DNA of 64,000 nucleotides from Cryoendolithus antarcticus (lineage: Eukaryota > Ascomycota > Dothideomycetes > Cladosporiales > Cladosporiaceae), in NCBI GenBank assembly GCA_002077065.1, contig NAJO01000024.1, forward strand, positions 62,001 through 126,000, written 5' to 3'. The position numbers and the translations under genes are program-made. Below are positions 20,999 through 32,379 of this stretch, piece after piece; position 1 is the first letter of the stretch; each line of letters starts with the position of its first letter. The notes under the pieces were generated by a model, which ran no database searches, was not told the DNA's origin, and saw nothing but the letters and a program-made list of their open reading frames with translations.

Positions 20999-21533
20999 CT
21001 TGATCGATTAGACTGTAGAGGGTTTGTTGTTGGTTCAAGAGATTGTATATAGTGGTCGCCTTGGATCAGAGTGCGTGAGGTCAAGTGCAGACAGTGTAGC
21101 TTTTGTTGAGTGAATGAGTGAATAGAGTGTCGGAGAATGTCGTCGTTGTTGCTTCGTGCTACTTGCCCCTCCATGTACGGTACACCGTGCATTTCCCTAG
21201 CGCCGGAGGCTCTGGTCCGACCCTTGTCCCAGATCATTCATGTGGGTCCACTGGTCCGTGTGTGTGAGTGAGCTAGAGAAGTGATGGAAGAGAGAGCAAC
21301 CAACGAGACAAGGCTGTAGAAGCCCTTCAGTCTGTCAATGCTCACTAAAAATGCTTCCCTGTTCCTTGATACACTTCCCTTGCTCAATTCCCTTCCAAGG
21401 TTGTATTCACCGTGCTATGCCCTTGAACGCCCTTTCGCCCGACTCAATCCCAGGAGTACCAAAGAGCAACGCCATCCAATGCATGATGTGGTCTGTTCAT
21501 ATGTACAGGGTATCTCAGGTCAAAGCAACAAGA
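20999..21533. other. Intergenic gap, MDH promoter and carrier 3' end
   Basis: This 535 bp holds the promoter and leader of MDH and the 3' UTR of the carrier. Repeated TGAGTGA-like runs occur near 21109-21122, but nothing specific is assigned. Confidence 0.4.
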
Positions 21534-22597
21534 TCAATCGTCAGCAATCATCCCGACGAGTCGCTCATCCGCATCGTTCCACATTCGTGGGAGATAGAAC
21601 TTCATGTTCTCGTAGACTAGGAAAGTGACGCAGGTCGATGGGACCACGCGGAGCATGTTTGGTCCAAGGCTGTGAGGAGAGTCAGTGGCTGATGCCACTT
21701 AGTGGTAATAGTCTCGTTCACTCACCCCTTGTAGAACCCAGCAAACCCCTCATGCCTCCAGACCTGCGTGATCACATCCCTCGCGCCCTTATACTTCGTC
21801 TGCGCATCGTACGTTTGCAGTCGTGCCCTCACTACTTGGTACGGATAGGTGATACTCCCCGCGAACATCTTGCTTATCGCACTCAAGTAGATGTAATCTA
21901 CGTTCGTCAGCCCCTCCTTCCCTCCAGTCCTCGAGAGCGCGCGGTAGTTCTTCAGCTGCTCATAAGCCATAAATTGTATAGCCCCATGGCTGACCCCAAA
22001 CAAACTCGGCAGCAGTCCCCTGTAGAACCCACGTATCCCCTCAGCTTTATACAACTCGTATGTCCCATGCGAAATCGACCTATACGCCCCGGGTGTGCTG
22101 CGCGCAGTAGACAACATCCTCGTCTTGATAACCCAGATTGGATTCGTAAACGCCGCCGTCAGAATTCCACTGATCCCCGACGCAAGGAAGTAATCACTAC
22201 TGCTCAGATGCCTCTTCTCTCCGGTATGCCTCGCAGCCGCAATCAGGTCTTTGATATTCCCATACCACATAAAGTACAGACCCCAAGACACGCTGTTCCC
22301 CAGCATATTCGGCATCAAGCCCCTGTAGAAACTCCGCATAACCTGTGCGCCATCAATCCCTCCCACATTGCCTCGCAATCGTGCCTCATTAGCAATCGTC
22401 TTCACGATCCTCCAGCTATTCCCAGGTCGAGTCCGCACAGACTGCTCAATCTGTAGTCGCGTTTTGACGACATCGAAAGGGTGGACGACGAGTGTTGAGA
22501 CAACGCCTGCGGTAAAACCGGCGAGGGATTCAATTATACTCGGGGAGAGGGAGACGCTGGGTTGCCGGCCTTCGAGCGGTGGGTAGACCCTTGGCAT
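21534..22597 (-). CDS. Mitochondrial carrier (SLC25), FAD/folate-type, Flx1-like
   Basis: Two exons: 21726-22597 and 21534-21669 (GTGAGT...ACAG), giving 335 aa. Three carrier repeats are visible by their signature loops: PFDVVKTR (about residue 40), NPIWVIKTR (about 152) and YPYQVVRAR (about 255), each with the following Gly-rich matrix helix (FYRGLMPNMLG, FYRGLLPSLFG, FYKGLGPNMLR). NPIWVIKTR plus YPYQVVRARLQ is the combination of the Flx1 / SLC25A32 branch, which moves FAD or folate across the inner mitochondrial membrane. The NAD+ carrier branch is the closest alternative. Length is normal for the family. Confidence 0.87.
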
Positions 22598-23213
22598 ATC
22601 GATGCCGGGGGGATTGGGGGTATGTGAGGTCGCGCGGTCATGGTGTGGTCATTTCAGGTCGGTAGGGAGGGTTGTGCGACGGGGCGGAGGTCGCGCGAGT
22701 GACTTTAGAGCGAATGCGATGCGAGCGATTGAGCTGAAAGTGAAGTGCTCTGAAGTGTGGAAAGGTTAATCAATATATTGATGGCCGTCACTCAATAGTG
22801 TTGAACGAAGTGCCCGATAAATGACGGCATGCGCATATAGATCAAGCCCTTCACTCACTACCGTATAGTTCGTGCACGATCACCGCGGTAGGGGTACACG
22901 AGGCAATATGTGCAAGATCGGGTTTGTCCCGATCGTGGAGGCGCTGAGCTATGTATGAGTTGAATGAATCTCAAGCTGTTACGGCTCCGTCTCAATAATA
23001 GGCTCCCCGGCCTCATCCTCGCCTGACCCATCAAAGCAACACCGCTTAGTCGATTTGTCCATGTGGCAATTTTGATGGCGTGTGCGGGCATTGCAGTGAC
23101 TAAGAGTTCGATCCAGCGAACGCTGATCAAATGCATCGCTGTTGTTCGGCGACCAGACGACAGCCAGAACTCCGATCTGCCACTTGGAGTAACTAGTTTC
23201 GACCAGTCGTTCT
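22598..23213. other. Intergenic gap
   Basis: This 616 bp holds the carrier promoter and the 3' region of the glycyl-tRNA synthetase. No supported feature. Confidence 0.4.
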
Positions 23214-25217
23214 TCAAGCGGCCTTCACCTCCTCCTCTTTCTCTTCCTTGCCCTCATACGCCGGCAGCCTCTTCTGCACATCACTGAACGTCTCCTTGCC
23301 CTTCACCATACTCTCAATAGCATCCAGGATATCATCTAACTTCGCGCGCACCTGCTTCGTGCTATCTCTATCTCTCAGCGTAAACGTGCCGTCTTCTAAG
23401 CTCTCGTAATCAACAGTGATGCCGCAAGGAATGCCAAGCTCGTCGTTTCTGGAGTACCGCTTGCCGATACTCACACCGGAAGTGTCAGTGTCGTAGCTCA
23501 GATGGCGCTCGTCGAGCTTCTCTTCGATCTCCTCAACCAAAGGCATGAGTCGGACATCCTTCTGCAAAGGGACAAGGAGCACTTTGATCGGTGCGACTGT
23601 GGGCTTAAACGACATGACTGATCGTGCAACATCGTCCTCACGGGTCCAGTAAGCGTGCTCCATCAAGCTGTAGAGGATACGACCGATACCGAAAGATGGC
23701 TCGATGACGTTAGGCACGTACTCGCGTGTGCTGACTGTGCGCGTCTCCTTCGAGATCTTGACGATCTCCTTATCGAGCTCCACCTTCGGTGTCTCCATGT
23801 CAGGTACATCGATCTCGACCTTGCCCTCCTTGTCAAGTGTGAGCGAGAGCTTTTCACGGAAGTCCTGGTCGAGCCTGTCAAGCGCGGCCTGCACCTTGCC
23901 AGCATCCTTCTTGAACTTCGGCCCTGCCTTCTTCTTATCGAGTTGGGCGTCCCACTCCTGGATCCGAAGTGGCTCCTTTAGCACCTCGCGCACATGTAAT
24001 GGCACACCCGTTGCCTCGCTGTGGACGGTCAAATCGAATGCACTGCGGTCTGCACACCCCACGCACTCAATCCAGCCATATGAAGTGAGCAGCTCACAGT
24101 CCCAACAGTCGGCAGCGTAATGTGCCATCTCGTTCTGCATGTGTTGTCGGAAACGAAGCTTGCTAGCATCCACACCAATCCTGTCCATGAACAGAGCAAT
24201 GCGGACTAGGAAGTAGCCGAGCGTCTCGTTGTCGACCAGCTTGCTGTCGACAGCCTCGCCAATCGACACGAACGCTGGCTTCGAGCCGCCCTCACTCTGT
24301 ATACTTCGTGACAGCAGCGGCAGCTTCACATCCCGTACCTGCTTGAACTTGGGATGCTTCTTGCCACTCTCCGGGTCTACGTAGTGCTCGATCTCTGCCA
24401 TCAAGAATTCGCGTACTCGCAACAGACCAGATCTCGGCGACAGCTCATTGCGGAACGAGTACCCTACTGATGCCGAAGCGAATGGCATCTTGTTGTCATT
24501 ATACTCAACAAGATGCTGGAACGACAAGAACTGGCCCTGCGCAGTCTCCGGCCTCAGAAACGCCGGCTCCTTCCCGGTAGCGCCAATCTGCGTCGCGAAC
24601 ATCAAGTTCACGGGCACAGGCGGCTCGACCTCATTCCCAGTAGCAGGATTCCGAATGTCGTGCTCCTTGATCAATGCACCCATATCAGGGCCCGTGTAAT
24701 CGTCAAGCGTCGCAAGCAAGAACTCATACTTCTCCCTCACAGCATCGTCGAGCTTCGTCGCCACCACAGCACCAGCCTTGACCTTCTTCTTCTTCTTCTT
24801 CGCGTCAGCTTCAGTCGAGTCTTCGAGCTTCTCGCCTCTAGCCTCCTTGTCAGACTTCAGCCTAGCTTCGAGAACATCCTTGATCAGATGATCCGTCCGT
24901 AGGATCTCACCAGACTTCGGGTCCTTGCACATGAAATCCGCGAACTTCTCCACATGCCCAGATGCTTTGAACACGTTATAAGGCGTGATCATGGCACATT
25001 TGAGCTCCTGCATGCGTTCCTTTCGGACGAAGTGGTCTCGCCAGATGGTCAGAAACTCAGCCTCCAGGGTAGCGAGGGGGTGGCCATAATCGAAGAGCCC
25101 TTTGACAGCGCCGTGGGGCTCGAATGATTGCCAGTAGAAGTTCTTGCGTTTCACTAGAGATTCGAAGGCGGCGCGATCAAAGTCCTGGCCCTTCTGTGTC
25201 TTGTATTCCGTGGCCAT
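23214..25217 (-). CDS. GRS1: Glycine--tRNA ligase (cytosolic frame start shown)
   Basis: Single exon; 667 aa from the ATG at 25217 (MATEYKTQKGQDFDR). This class II synthetase charges glycine onto tRNA-Gly. Motif 2 is in FRNELSPRSGLLRVREF, and the motif 3 region in PSFGIGRILYSLMEHAYW with the anticodon-binding domain after it (VLLVPLQKDVRLMPLVEEIEEKL). A Lys/Glu-rich insert with a poly-Lys run occurs near residue 150. The frame stays open 5' of this ATG for another 55 codons and encodes an Arg/Ser-rich mitochondrial-type presequence, but that stretch has no ATG. As in yeast GRS1, one gene may therefore supply both compartments through a non-AUG upstream start. Confidence 0.94.
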   Translation of the reverse strand: MATEYKTQKGQDFDRAAFESLVKRKNFYWQSFEPHGAVKGLFDYGHPLATLEAEFLTIWRDHFVRKERMQELKCAMITPYNVFKASGHVEKFADFMCKDPKSGEILRTDHLIKDVLEARLKSDKEARGEKLEDSTEADAKKKKKKVKAGAVVATKLDDAVREKYEFLLATLDDYTGPDMGALIKEHDIRNPATGNEVEPPVPVNLMFATQIGATGKEPAFLRPETAQGQFLSFQHLVEYNDNKMPFASASVGYSFRNELSPRSGLLRVREFLMAEIEHYVDPESGKKHPKFKQVRDVKLPLLSRSIQSEGGSKPAFVSIGEAVDSKLVDNETLGYFLVRIALFMDRIGVDASKLRFRQHMQNEMAHYAADCWDCELLTSYGWIECVGCADRSAFDLTVHSEATGVPLHVREVLKEPLRIQEWDAQLDKKKAGPKFKKDAGKVQAALDRLDQDFREKLSLTLDKEGKVEIDVPDMETPKVELDKEIVKISKETRTVSTREYVPNVIEPSFGIGRILYSLMEHAYWTREDDVARSVMSFKPTVAPIKVLLVPLQKDVRLMPLVEEIEEKLDERHLSYDTDTSGVSIGKRYSRNDELGIPCGITVDYESLEDGTFTLRDRDSTKQVRAKLDDILDAIESMVKGKETFSDVQKRLPAYEGKEEKEEEVKAA

Positions 25218-25382
25218 GCTGGATGGTGTCCGGACGTTTCGTGTCCGAATGGGTACTTGGAACTTTGATTTTGGTGCCGAAGTGGCAAATGCGCGGTGCT
25301 GAGAAGTGAAAGAGCGAATGATCCTCGAGGCCGCCACGATGAGGTCCTGAAAGCGGTGTCCTGGTCCAGCCGATGTGAGTCA
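25218..25382 (-). other. Non-AUG mitochondrial presequence of glycyl-tRNA synthetase
   Basis: In frame with GRS1, codons from 25337 to 25218 read as a presequence (xAASRIIRSFTSQHRAFAT, then basic residues to the cytosolic Met), with no acidic residue across 40 codons. The next in-frame stop upstream is a TGA at about 25380-25382. No ATG lies between. The codon at 25335-25337 is GTG in good context (A at -3, G at +4) and is the best non-AUG candidate. An upstream coding exon spliced in at TTTCAG just before it is the alternative. Confidence 0.65.
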
Positions 25383-25673
25383 ATGGCCAACTTTTGCTGC
25401 TGCTGGAGAGGTATCCGCCAAATTTTGAGGTGCAGTCACGATGCATGGCCCGTGCGAAGGACGCGCCTGCCGAAACGCGTTGTACATGCAGCATATATGA
25501 GGGTGATGATGAGACATGCATGGGTATCTATCTATGTTCCGCATGAATACGGTTGTGCGAGTACCCAAAGGTCACATCCTCCGCGTTGCGCCTCCCATCC
25601 AATACCGACCGGCCTACGAGCGCCCATTGAATTGTACAAGCCTATCCACTACTCCTACACCATATCCCTTCAC
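25383..25673. other. Intergenic gap, GRS1 promoter
   Basis: This roughly 290 bp is upstream of the GRS1 open frame and downstream of the alpha-actinin stop. It may also hide a GRS1 leader intron; nothing else is recognised. Confidence 0.35.
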
Positions 25674-27632
25674 TCATCGATGCCCGTTCGCCTTGTTATC
25701 CAAGAAAGTCTTCATAAAGCTCACATAATCATACTTCGGCATGTGCCGATCTTCTTGCAGATCAGGCCCCTTATGCGGTGGCATAGTCTCGATCAACTGC
25801 TGCACAACCTCGTCGGGGATCAAGCTGTGCGTCAGGTCCATCTCAGTCACATACGGCTTGCCATCAGCGACGTCGCGGAAGCTCTCGAACACTTGCTCAG
25901 CTGTGTTCTGGTCTTCGGTGACGTCCACCATGAAGCGGATGAACTGCTCGAAGCTCACTGCGCCGCCTCGGCCAGCGACGTCGACGAAGCGATCGTGCAT
26001 CTCGTGCTCGTCGTAGACTAGACCTAGTGAGGCGAGTGCGGCCGAGAACTCCAGCTCTGTCAAGGAGTTCGAGAGATCCCGGTCAAAGTGGCGAAACACA
26101 GATTCGAACTCCTCCAGCTGAATCGGCGTGAGGTTCGTCATGTTCCGTGCCACCATCTGATTCTCGAGGAAGGCCAGCTTCTTCTGTACGCTTGAGCGCA
26201 CGAGACTGAGCTCGTACACAAGCTCATCGTAGGTGTATGTGGTGTAGTCATTCTCCTCAATATTAGCTTCCTGACATTGCTTGTCAAGCTTGGCGATCAC
26301 CTCGAGGAATTGGTCCATCGGTGCGAGGTGTTGCGAGATCTGACTTGTGTGAGACAACTGATCTTCGACATCGCCTTCTAGGCCTGATATGGACATGCTA
26401 ATGGTGCTCAGCGCCATCGCAAAGTCATTAGCTTTGTCTGCGAACGACCGTCGCAGGTTGTTCTTGATGTCACGGATCGTGTTGTTGATGATCCGACTTC
26501 GGTCACGCTCGGCAATCATCAAGCCATTCCATGACTGGTCCAGCGCTTCCAGACGCAGCTCTTCGGGTGGCTCGTACGGATTGAGGTGGTATGTGTTGAG
26601 TTTTGTCTTGATGTTTCCCAGCATCCCAGCCACATCGCTCTTCTCGCCGACCCATGTTCGCTTGTCCTTCGATTTGTACTTCGCGAAAGTGTTATACTGT
26701 GCCTTCGCGTCTGCGTATGTGTTGTCGAACTTTGCGATCTCCCACAGCTTTCGCTGCTGCGCTATTTGTTCGAGAAGTGCTCTCATGCGCCTCTCGTAGT
26801 TGTTCTGCATCTCCCACGTTCCCTGCATATTCGAGACGAATTTCTCCACTCTCCGTCCTGCATTCTCCACCCTTTCCATATGGGAGAAAGCATGGAACCA
26901 GTAAGCGATGTAAGTCATGAGTGATCGCTCGTCTGGCTTTGCCACATCGCATACATCCTCCACGTCCAGCAGGTCAGGTATACCGATCTCCTTGGAAGCG
27001 ATATCGAATGCAAGCTGCATGTTCCCATGATGATCAGACTTGTCCAGCTTGTCGTAGTCGATCAAGTCAGGTCGATGGATGTCAAGCAGCGCGCAGAAAG
27101 CCAGTCCATCGTTCCAACTCCCTGAGAAGTCCACCACAGACACCTCGTCATAGCACGCCGTTTTCCTCTGACACCAGAGCAGCAGTCCCTCCCGCGCACT
27201 CAAGCCCTGATCATTGATGTCGCTGATCGTGAACCTCAAGATCAACGTCCAGATCAGTCCCAAGATGATCTTCCGATTGCCATCGACAATGTCCTCGGCG
27301 CCAATATTTGTCAACTGGATCTTCCTTCCCTTGATGAAGTCCAGAGCGATATTGGCGTTCTCGAAGCGCTGCACGCGCATCTTCGGCTTTGCAGCGTAGC
27401 GGCCGAGCGACTCTTGCGAGAGGATCTCGAGGAGGTGGATGAGGATTGTGCCATCGGAAAGGTCCTTGACGAGGTCGGTGATCTGGAGGGAGCGGGTTGA
27501 GATCTTGCTGTTCAGCCTACATGGTTCTTGCATTAGCACTCTTCGTCGATCAGTCATTCGGCATAGGCATGATTACCATTTACCAAAGGTCTTCTCCTGT
27601 ACTTTGATCCAACTTGACTCGAGCACCGACAT
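25674..27632 (-). CDS. ain1: Alpha-actinin-like actin cross-linker
   Basis: Two exons: 27577-27632 and 25674-27516, giving 632 aa. Exon 1 encodes MSVLESSWIKVQEKTFGK and splices (TG|GTAATC...GTAG) to WLNSKIS, the usual start of the first calponin-homology domain. CH1 spans about 10-115 and CH2 about 125-230 (LLLWCQRKTACY, WNDGLAFCALLDIHRPDLIDY). A short spectrin-type coiled rod spans about 240-490, and two EF-hand units the C-terminus (VFRHFDRDLSNSLTELEF is a calcium-loop-like segment). Length matches S. pombe Ain1 (about 620 aa). It bundles actin at the cytokinetic ring and in septum formation. Confidence 0.92.
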
Positions 27633-28298
27633 CGCGATATGCTCAGCCTAGGCATATGTTCTGTTCTTCGTGGTGCTCTGCTCCTGAACGCTACGACCAG
27701 TGTGTATCACTGCGATCTCGAAGACGTACTACAGATATATGCTCGGTGTAGGCGTTCATTACGTCCGATCTTGGCCAATGTTGACGTGGCTTCGGCAGAG
27801 CCATGATTTGCCTAGCAACGTCAATGCGGGGTGAAGCAAGTGGCGCCTGTCACCTTGATGGCGATCACATTCACGACAGATTCCCATGCGAAAATCCTCA
27901 TCTATAGATCCGGTGCGGGTATATACGAATGAAAGTGCGAGGCCCAGTCTGCGCACGTTAATGTCCGTAGGGCGCTCCTCCACCTATGCAGACACCCAGG
28001 GAGATGCTACAAGAACACAGAGCCGCCGAACGTCCATCCTCTGAAAATCACATTTTGTTAACTCATCAGGGGACCAGTTCCTCGGTCCCTGGCGCGGTAT
28101 CGCACTCCATCGACCTAATCCTGTCGACAGCAGCACCGGGAGGTCTGGACGTGTGGAGAGGGAGAGAGAGGTGAGGTTCGCACTACATACTCGAAAGTCG
28201 ACCACTGGAACGGTGTCGTCGTATTATGTACATGCGACTTGTTAAGATATCATCTACATACTATACACAGGCCTTGCGCTGAGCAATCCTACTCGTTA
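27633..28298. other. Intergenic gap
   Basis: This 666 bp comprises the alpha-actinin promoter and the 3' region of the CRIB protein gene. No supported feature. Confidence 0.4.
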
Positions 28299-30369
28299 TC
28301 AAATCCACGCACCCTCATCCAGAGCCACGTGGGACTGCCGAACAGGGCTGCTGTGCTTCAGGCCCGAACCCTGCGAGCCTCGCTGAACAGGCCGCTTTCG
28401 CTGCACCTCACGCCCTGCCTGCAGGAGCGCACGGTTGGACATCGCACTCGGCTTCCGCATGAGTTCAGATACAGAGTCGGTCTCCGAGGTATTTATATCC
28501 TGCTCCTGAGTAGGTGTATCGGGCTCGGGCACCTCGTCCAGCGAGGGAGTGGCTTTGCTGCTCTGTAGTAGTCCCGGCACGCTCGCGAGCGACGCGTTTG
28601 ACTGGCGGCTGCTCTGTAATGCAGCGACAGGCTTAGTTGCGATATCGTACGACTCATCCGAGCTACCATGAAGAGGACCAGCGCTGTCAACTCGCGAAGC
28701 TCGCTTGATACTCTGATAGTAAGAGTCCGTGCTGAAGCGATCGAGATTCGGAATTGACAGCATGTTAGGCGACACCAGCGGTTTACCAAGATCTGGTTTT
28801 GACAGTATGGGAAGCGATGCCGAATGCCGATGCTCTGATAAAGGCCTTGTGGTGTTTGTGGTGTCGAGCAACAGACTTTGTCGCGCCTGCAAGAAGCCAT
28901 GATGACCGACTCCGGTGCTGGACCGTCGCTCAGACGCTCCACTGTTGGCACTGGTCGCCAATGAGAGCTGCGAGCCCGTTGTATTTCTCATCGGTGGTGC
29001 AAGATCCTCGCCTTCATGAGACGAAGGTCGCGGAACGCCCTCACCGGCATCCCAGTCGAAGTGGCATGTTGACTCCGCCGCTTGCTCGTAGCAAAAGTCC
29101 ACATCGTCCTCCCAGTTCGAGTGCATAGATAGCGAGCTTTGAGTTCGCAGACCTGATGCTCCGTGCATCGGTGCCGCGTTCCAGACGGCGCCGGACGCTC
29201 GATGGTTCGCGCGGCGTGCTTTAGAGTCTCCCTTCACGGGACCTGATGCCTCACTTCGATCAGACGTTTTCCTCGACATGGACTGTCGTGATTGAGCTCG
29301 CGGCGTTTGACCAGGTGGTGGGAGAGCAGGCAACGGCTGCTTTGACCGATGCTCGATTCCGCTGGGGGCCGCTGGGACTCGTGATGATTCGCCTGGCGTC
29401 GGGGACATGGTTCCTCGTCTTGACGTGGCGGGTGAAATCCTGCTAGTTCGCAGCGCAGGATGAACGGCTACCTCACTCGGTAGTGATTTTACAGTTGCGC
29501 TTGCGGCAGCGTCGACACCCGAGAGTGCATTGATGGATGTCGTCCTACGTGGGTGCCTTAGAGGGTGCTGTGGCAAATGTGGCGATTGCTTCGGACTCAT
29601 TCGAGCTCCTTGAAGTGCTGCAGACTCCAGTGCTGAAGGCGTTACAGGACGGGAGCTTGGTGCGCCACGTGGCACTCCCATTACCTCGAGTTTCTTGAAC
29701 ACACTGTCTGCTTTGATGCCATTGAGCTGTCGACGAGGCGACTGATAAGCTGAGTTCGCCCAGAACTCTCGAGTCAGTTGCTTCTCATCAACGGTAGCGA
29801 GATCCGGAAGATGCTGCCTATGAGTATGCGTCACATGTTGGAAGTTGAATGGAGGCGATATTGATGTCTTCCTCAAGTAGTGGTAATCTATAATGCGTCA
29901 GCTAGGTGTACAGGGTCTGGTCAGGTCACTATCAGGATTTCTCACATTCATCATCACTATCGAACTCGTGTCGTGGTGCCAACGAGCCGAAGGTTGATTC
30001 ACTGTCCTCCTCAACAATGGCAGGGCTCGCCGAAGGCATCCCACGTCGCAACGACATTTTGCGACCACTGAACAGCGATTGGCGTTTGCTTCCAGATGGC
30101 CCAGTGTTCGAGCGTTCGCGGGCGTAAGAGAACGTATTGTTTCTCGACCTCTCCTGATGTGAGGTGGATGGCCGGACGTGGTCTGGAGGCGTATTCATGG
30201 TTTGGCTACCACCGCTAGTCTCCCGTGCGATACCCGATTCTGTACGCGTTTCTGGTCGCGAGAAAAGTGAGTTGCGTTTCCGTAGACCTGTGGCTTTGGC
30301 ATTCTGGTACAGTTGTGCTGGCGCGTTCGCCATTGCGACAATGGATTGCTGAAAGTTCGAGTGTGCCAT
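28299..30369 (-). CDS. CRIB (p21-Rho-binding) domain protein
   Basis: Two exons: 29946-30369 and 28299-29887, giving 670 aa. The start is the ATG of MAHSNFQQS. The junction GAA T|GTGAGA...TATAG|AT gives DDEYYHYLRKTS. Right after it lies ISPPFNFQHVTHTHRQHLP (about residues 149-167), a match to the CRIB consensus ISxPxxFxHxxHxxxx that binds GTP-loaded Cdc42/Rac. The rest is Ser/Pro/Arg-rich and apparently disordered, with no kinase domain, so this is a scaffold or effector rather than a PAK. It may be functionally comparable to yeast Gic1/Gic2, acting in polarity; that is inference. FWANSAYQSP about 30 residues later may be part of the conserved block. Confidence 0.78.
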
Positions 30370-32379
30370 TGCGGCGACTTTGCATGCAAGACCGGCTTGG
30401 CTAATCAATTAATTCTTACGATCGCGTGCCACAAGCTCAGCTCGCACCGGCAATCCCGTCGTGAATACTGGGGAGCATTGCAATGGGGTTCATGGAGTAT
30501 ATGAAACAGAAGAAGTTGGGGAGAGGGACGAAATGCTGCGATATCCTCGCACAGGAACGAGACTAGCGACTGCTGTGACATGGTCATGCCACACCAGCTT
30601 TTTCCTTATCCTCGTCAGGTTTCCTTTCACAGTGCCGTGAGACATCCACTGCGACGCGGCACAGGGAACTAGGGTGTACGGCTGCTGCAGGAACAGAGAG
30701 CACGGGAGGTTCTGTGAGACGTGCCGGGATCGTGAAACCTTGGGACGTTGGGTCGCATGTCGCTATTCGTCAGCCTTCTAGGCATTGGGCAATGTCGGTG
30801 ACTCGGCCGTGCTCTGGACTAGCATGACGAAAATCCGGAGGCGTTCTCTGTGATTGCGGCGTAGGGCGTCCAATCTCCAATTTTCTTGCTTTCTCAGGCC
30901 CTGGTCAATAAGAGTGATTAGCACGGGCCGCTCGGCCGTTTCCTGCAATGTTTCGAGAAGTGCCGATCACCAAGGGCTCGACCGCAACGGCTATCCTGGA
31001 GTCCATTGTTTCAAGAACACGTGTAGTCGTGCGCGCGCAGTGAACCACACCCAACACCATGGAGTTGGAGCAGTATAGATCGATGGACTCAGGCGATGCT
31101 GGGGTCCAGGGGACAGAGCTGCAGATACGAGACAAAAGCTCCCGGCGGCAGGCGGGATCGGCAGCAGCGCGTGGCCTTTGATTAACTCATGACATGCTTT
31201 CATTAACCCCTTCTCCACGTCAATATACAAACCTGGCCGCACGAGCAATATGGCACGCAGCCCTACGACGCCGTACACTTCGAATGACCGAAAGTAGGCG
31301 AAGATCAAGGCGCTGCGATCGCGCTCACGTCAAGATTGCCATGTTGTCGACGCGATTAGAGCAAATGTACAACGCGCCCAGCGCTGTCAGGAGCCCGCCG
31401 AATCGGGTGCAGGGCTAGGACTTCCCTCCGAGTTCGTACAAGGTACAGGGCATGGACGAGAACGACGATGAATACCAGCCGTCTTTGCGAACTTAGCCAG
31501 CCCGATGCACTCTAAAGAGACTGGACCTACTAGTTTTGGCCATTGCGCGTGCAGCGCATATGCACTGCATTCATTTGAAGCTTACAACTCAGGTCCGAGA
31601 ACCACTTCGTTAATCCGAGCTGCAGCAGATCGTTGCGCAGCATGCAATACTCCATTAGCCGGCATACGACCGATCGCCTAATGACACACACAGCCATCGG
31701 ATAGATGGATCAACATGCTGGTGTCGAAAAGAGACCCGTAACTAGTGTCAATGGATTGACTGATCAGTCGATCACTGTGCGACCACATCGAATGTCGAGT
31801 CCAGACTGTTGCACAACACGACCTGCCACTCCCACGACACCTCGTGTCTGTGTCACCATCCAGCGCCTGACATATCATGGCACTCGACGTAGGAGCACAT
31901 CGAAGAACGGCTCGCATCGGGAGAAAGCTTCGTCACTGTACAGCTAATTCTCGCGTTGCTTCTCAACCTACGAGGACTTCAGTCCGAGCTGCGTCTGCTT
32001 AGTACCCAATGCAGGTATCGAAAATGATGGTTGTCGGCGTGTCAAGTCAGTTTGGACAGGTGCGGGTGCACGACTGAAGCGCTCATGCAACATGTCCTTG
32101 TGTTCTTAGAAGACTCGAAGCGTCGTCGTGCGCGTGTCTCGAAGCCATGTGCAATAGCAGCGATGACCCGGCAGGTACCTCGCTGCTTGTGTCCCGCTTT
32201 CTGCATGTGTAGGTAAGAATAGACTTTGATCGCCGTGACATAGGTCAGGTACCAATGCAAAAGCTACCGCGGAACAGGCATTATAAACCTACTCGGGTCG
32301 TGACGGTAGTATGTTCAAGACTTAGGTACACGTGACTGCGTAGCCGCAGCACCCCAGCTTCAATGTAGCTCACCCGCAC
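30370..32379. other. 2-kb gene-free stretch
   Basis: This is the longest interval without a convincing gene (2,010 bp). Open frames are all short with no recognisable domain. I found no terminal inverted repeats, transposase or reverse-transcriptase remnants, tRNA boxes or tandem repeats. It should contain the CRIB-gene promoter (right of 30369) and the SEC12 3' end. Confidence 0.4.

Noticed and set aside
21638..22456. 272-codon plus-strand frame opposite the mitochondrial carrier
   Set aside because: It overlaps three intact carrier signature motifs on the other strand; not a gene.
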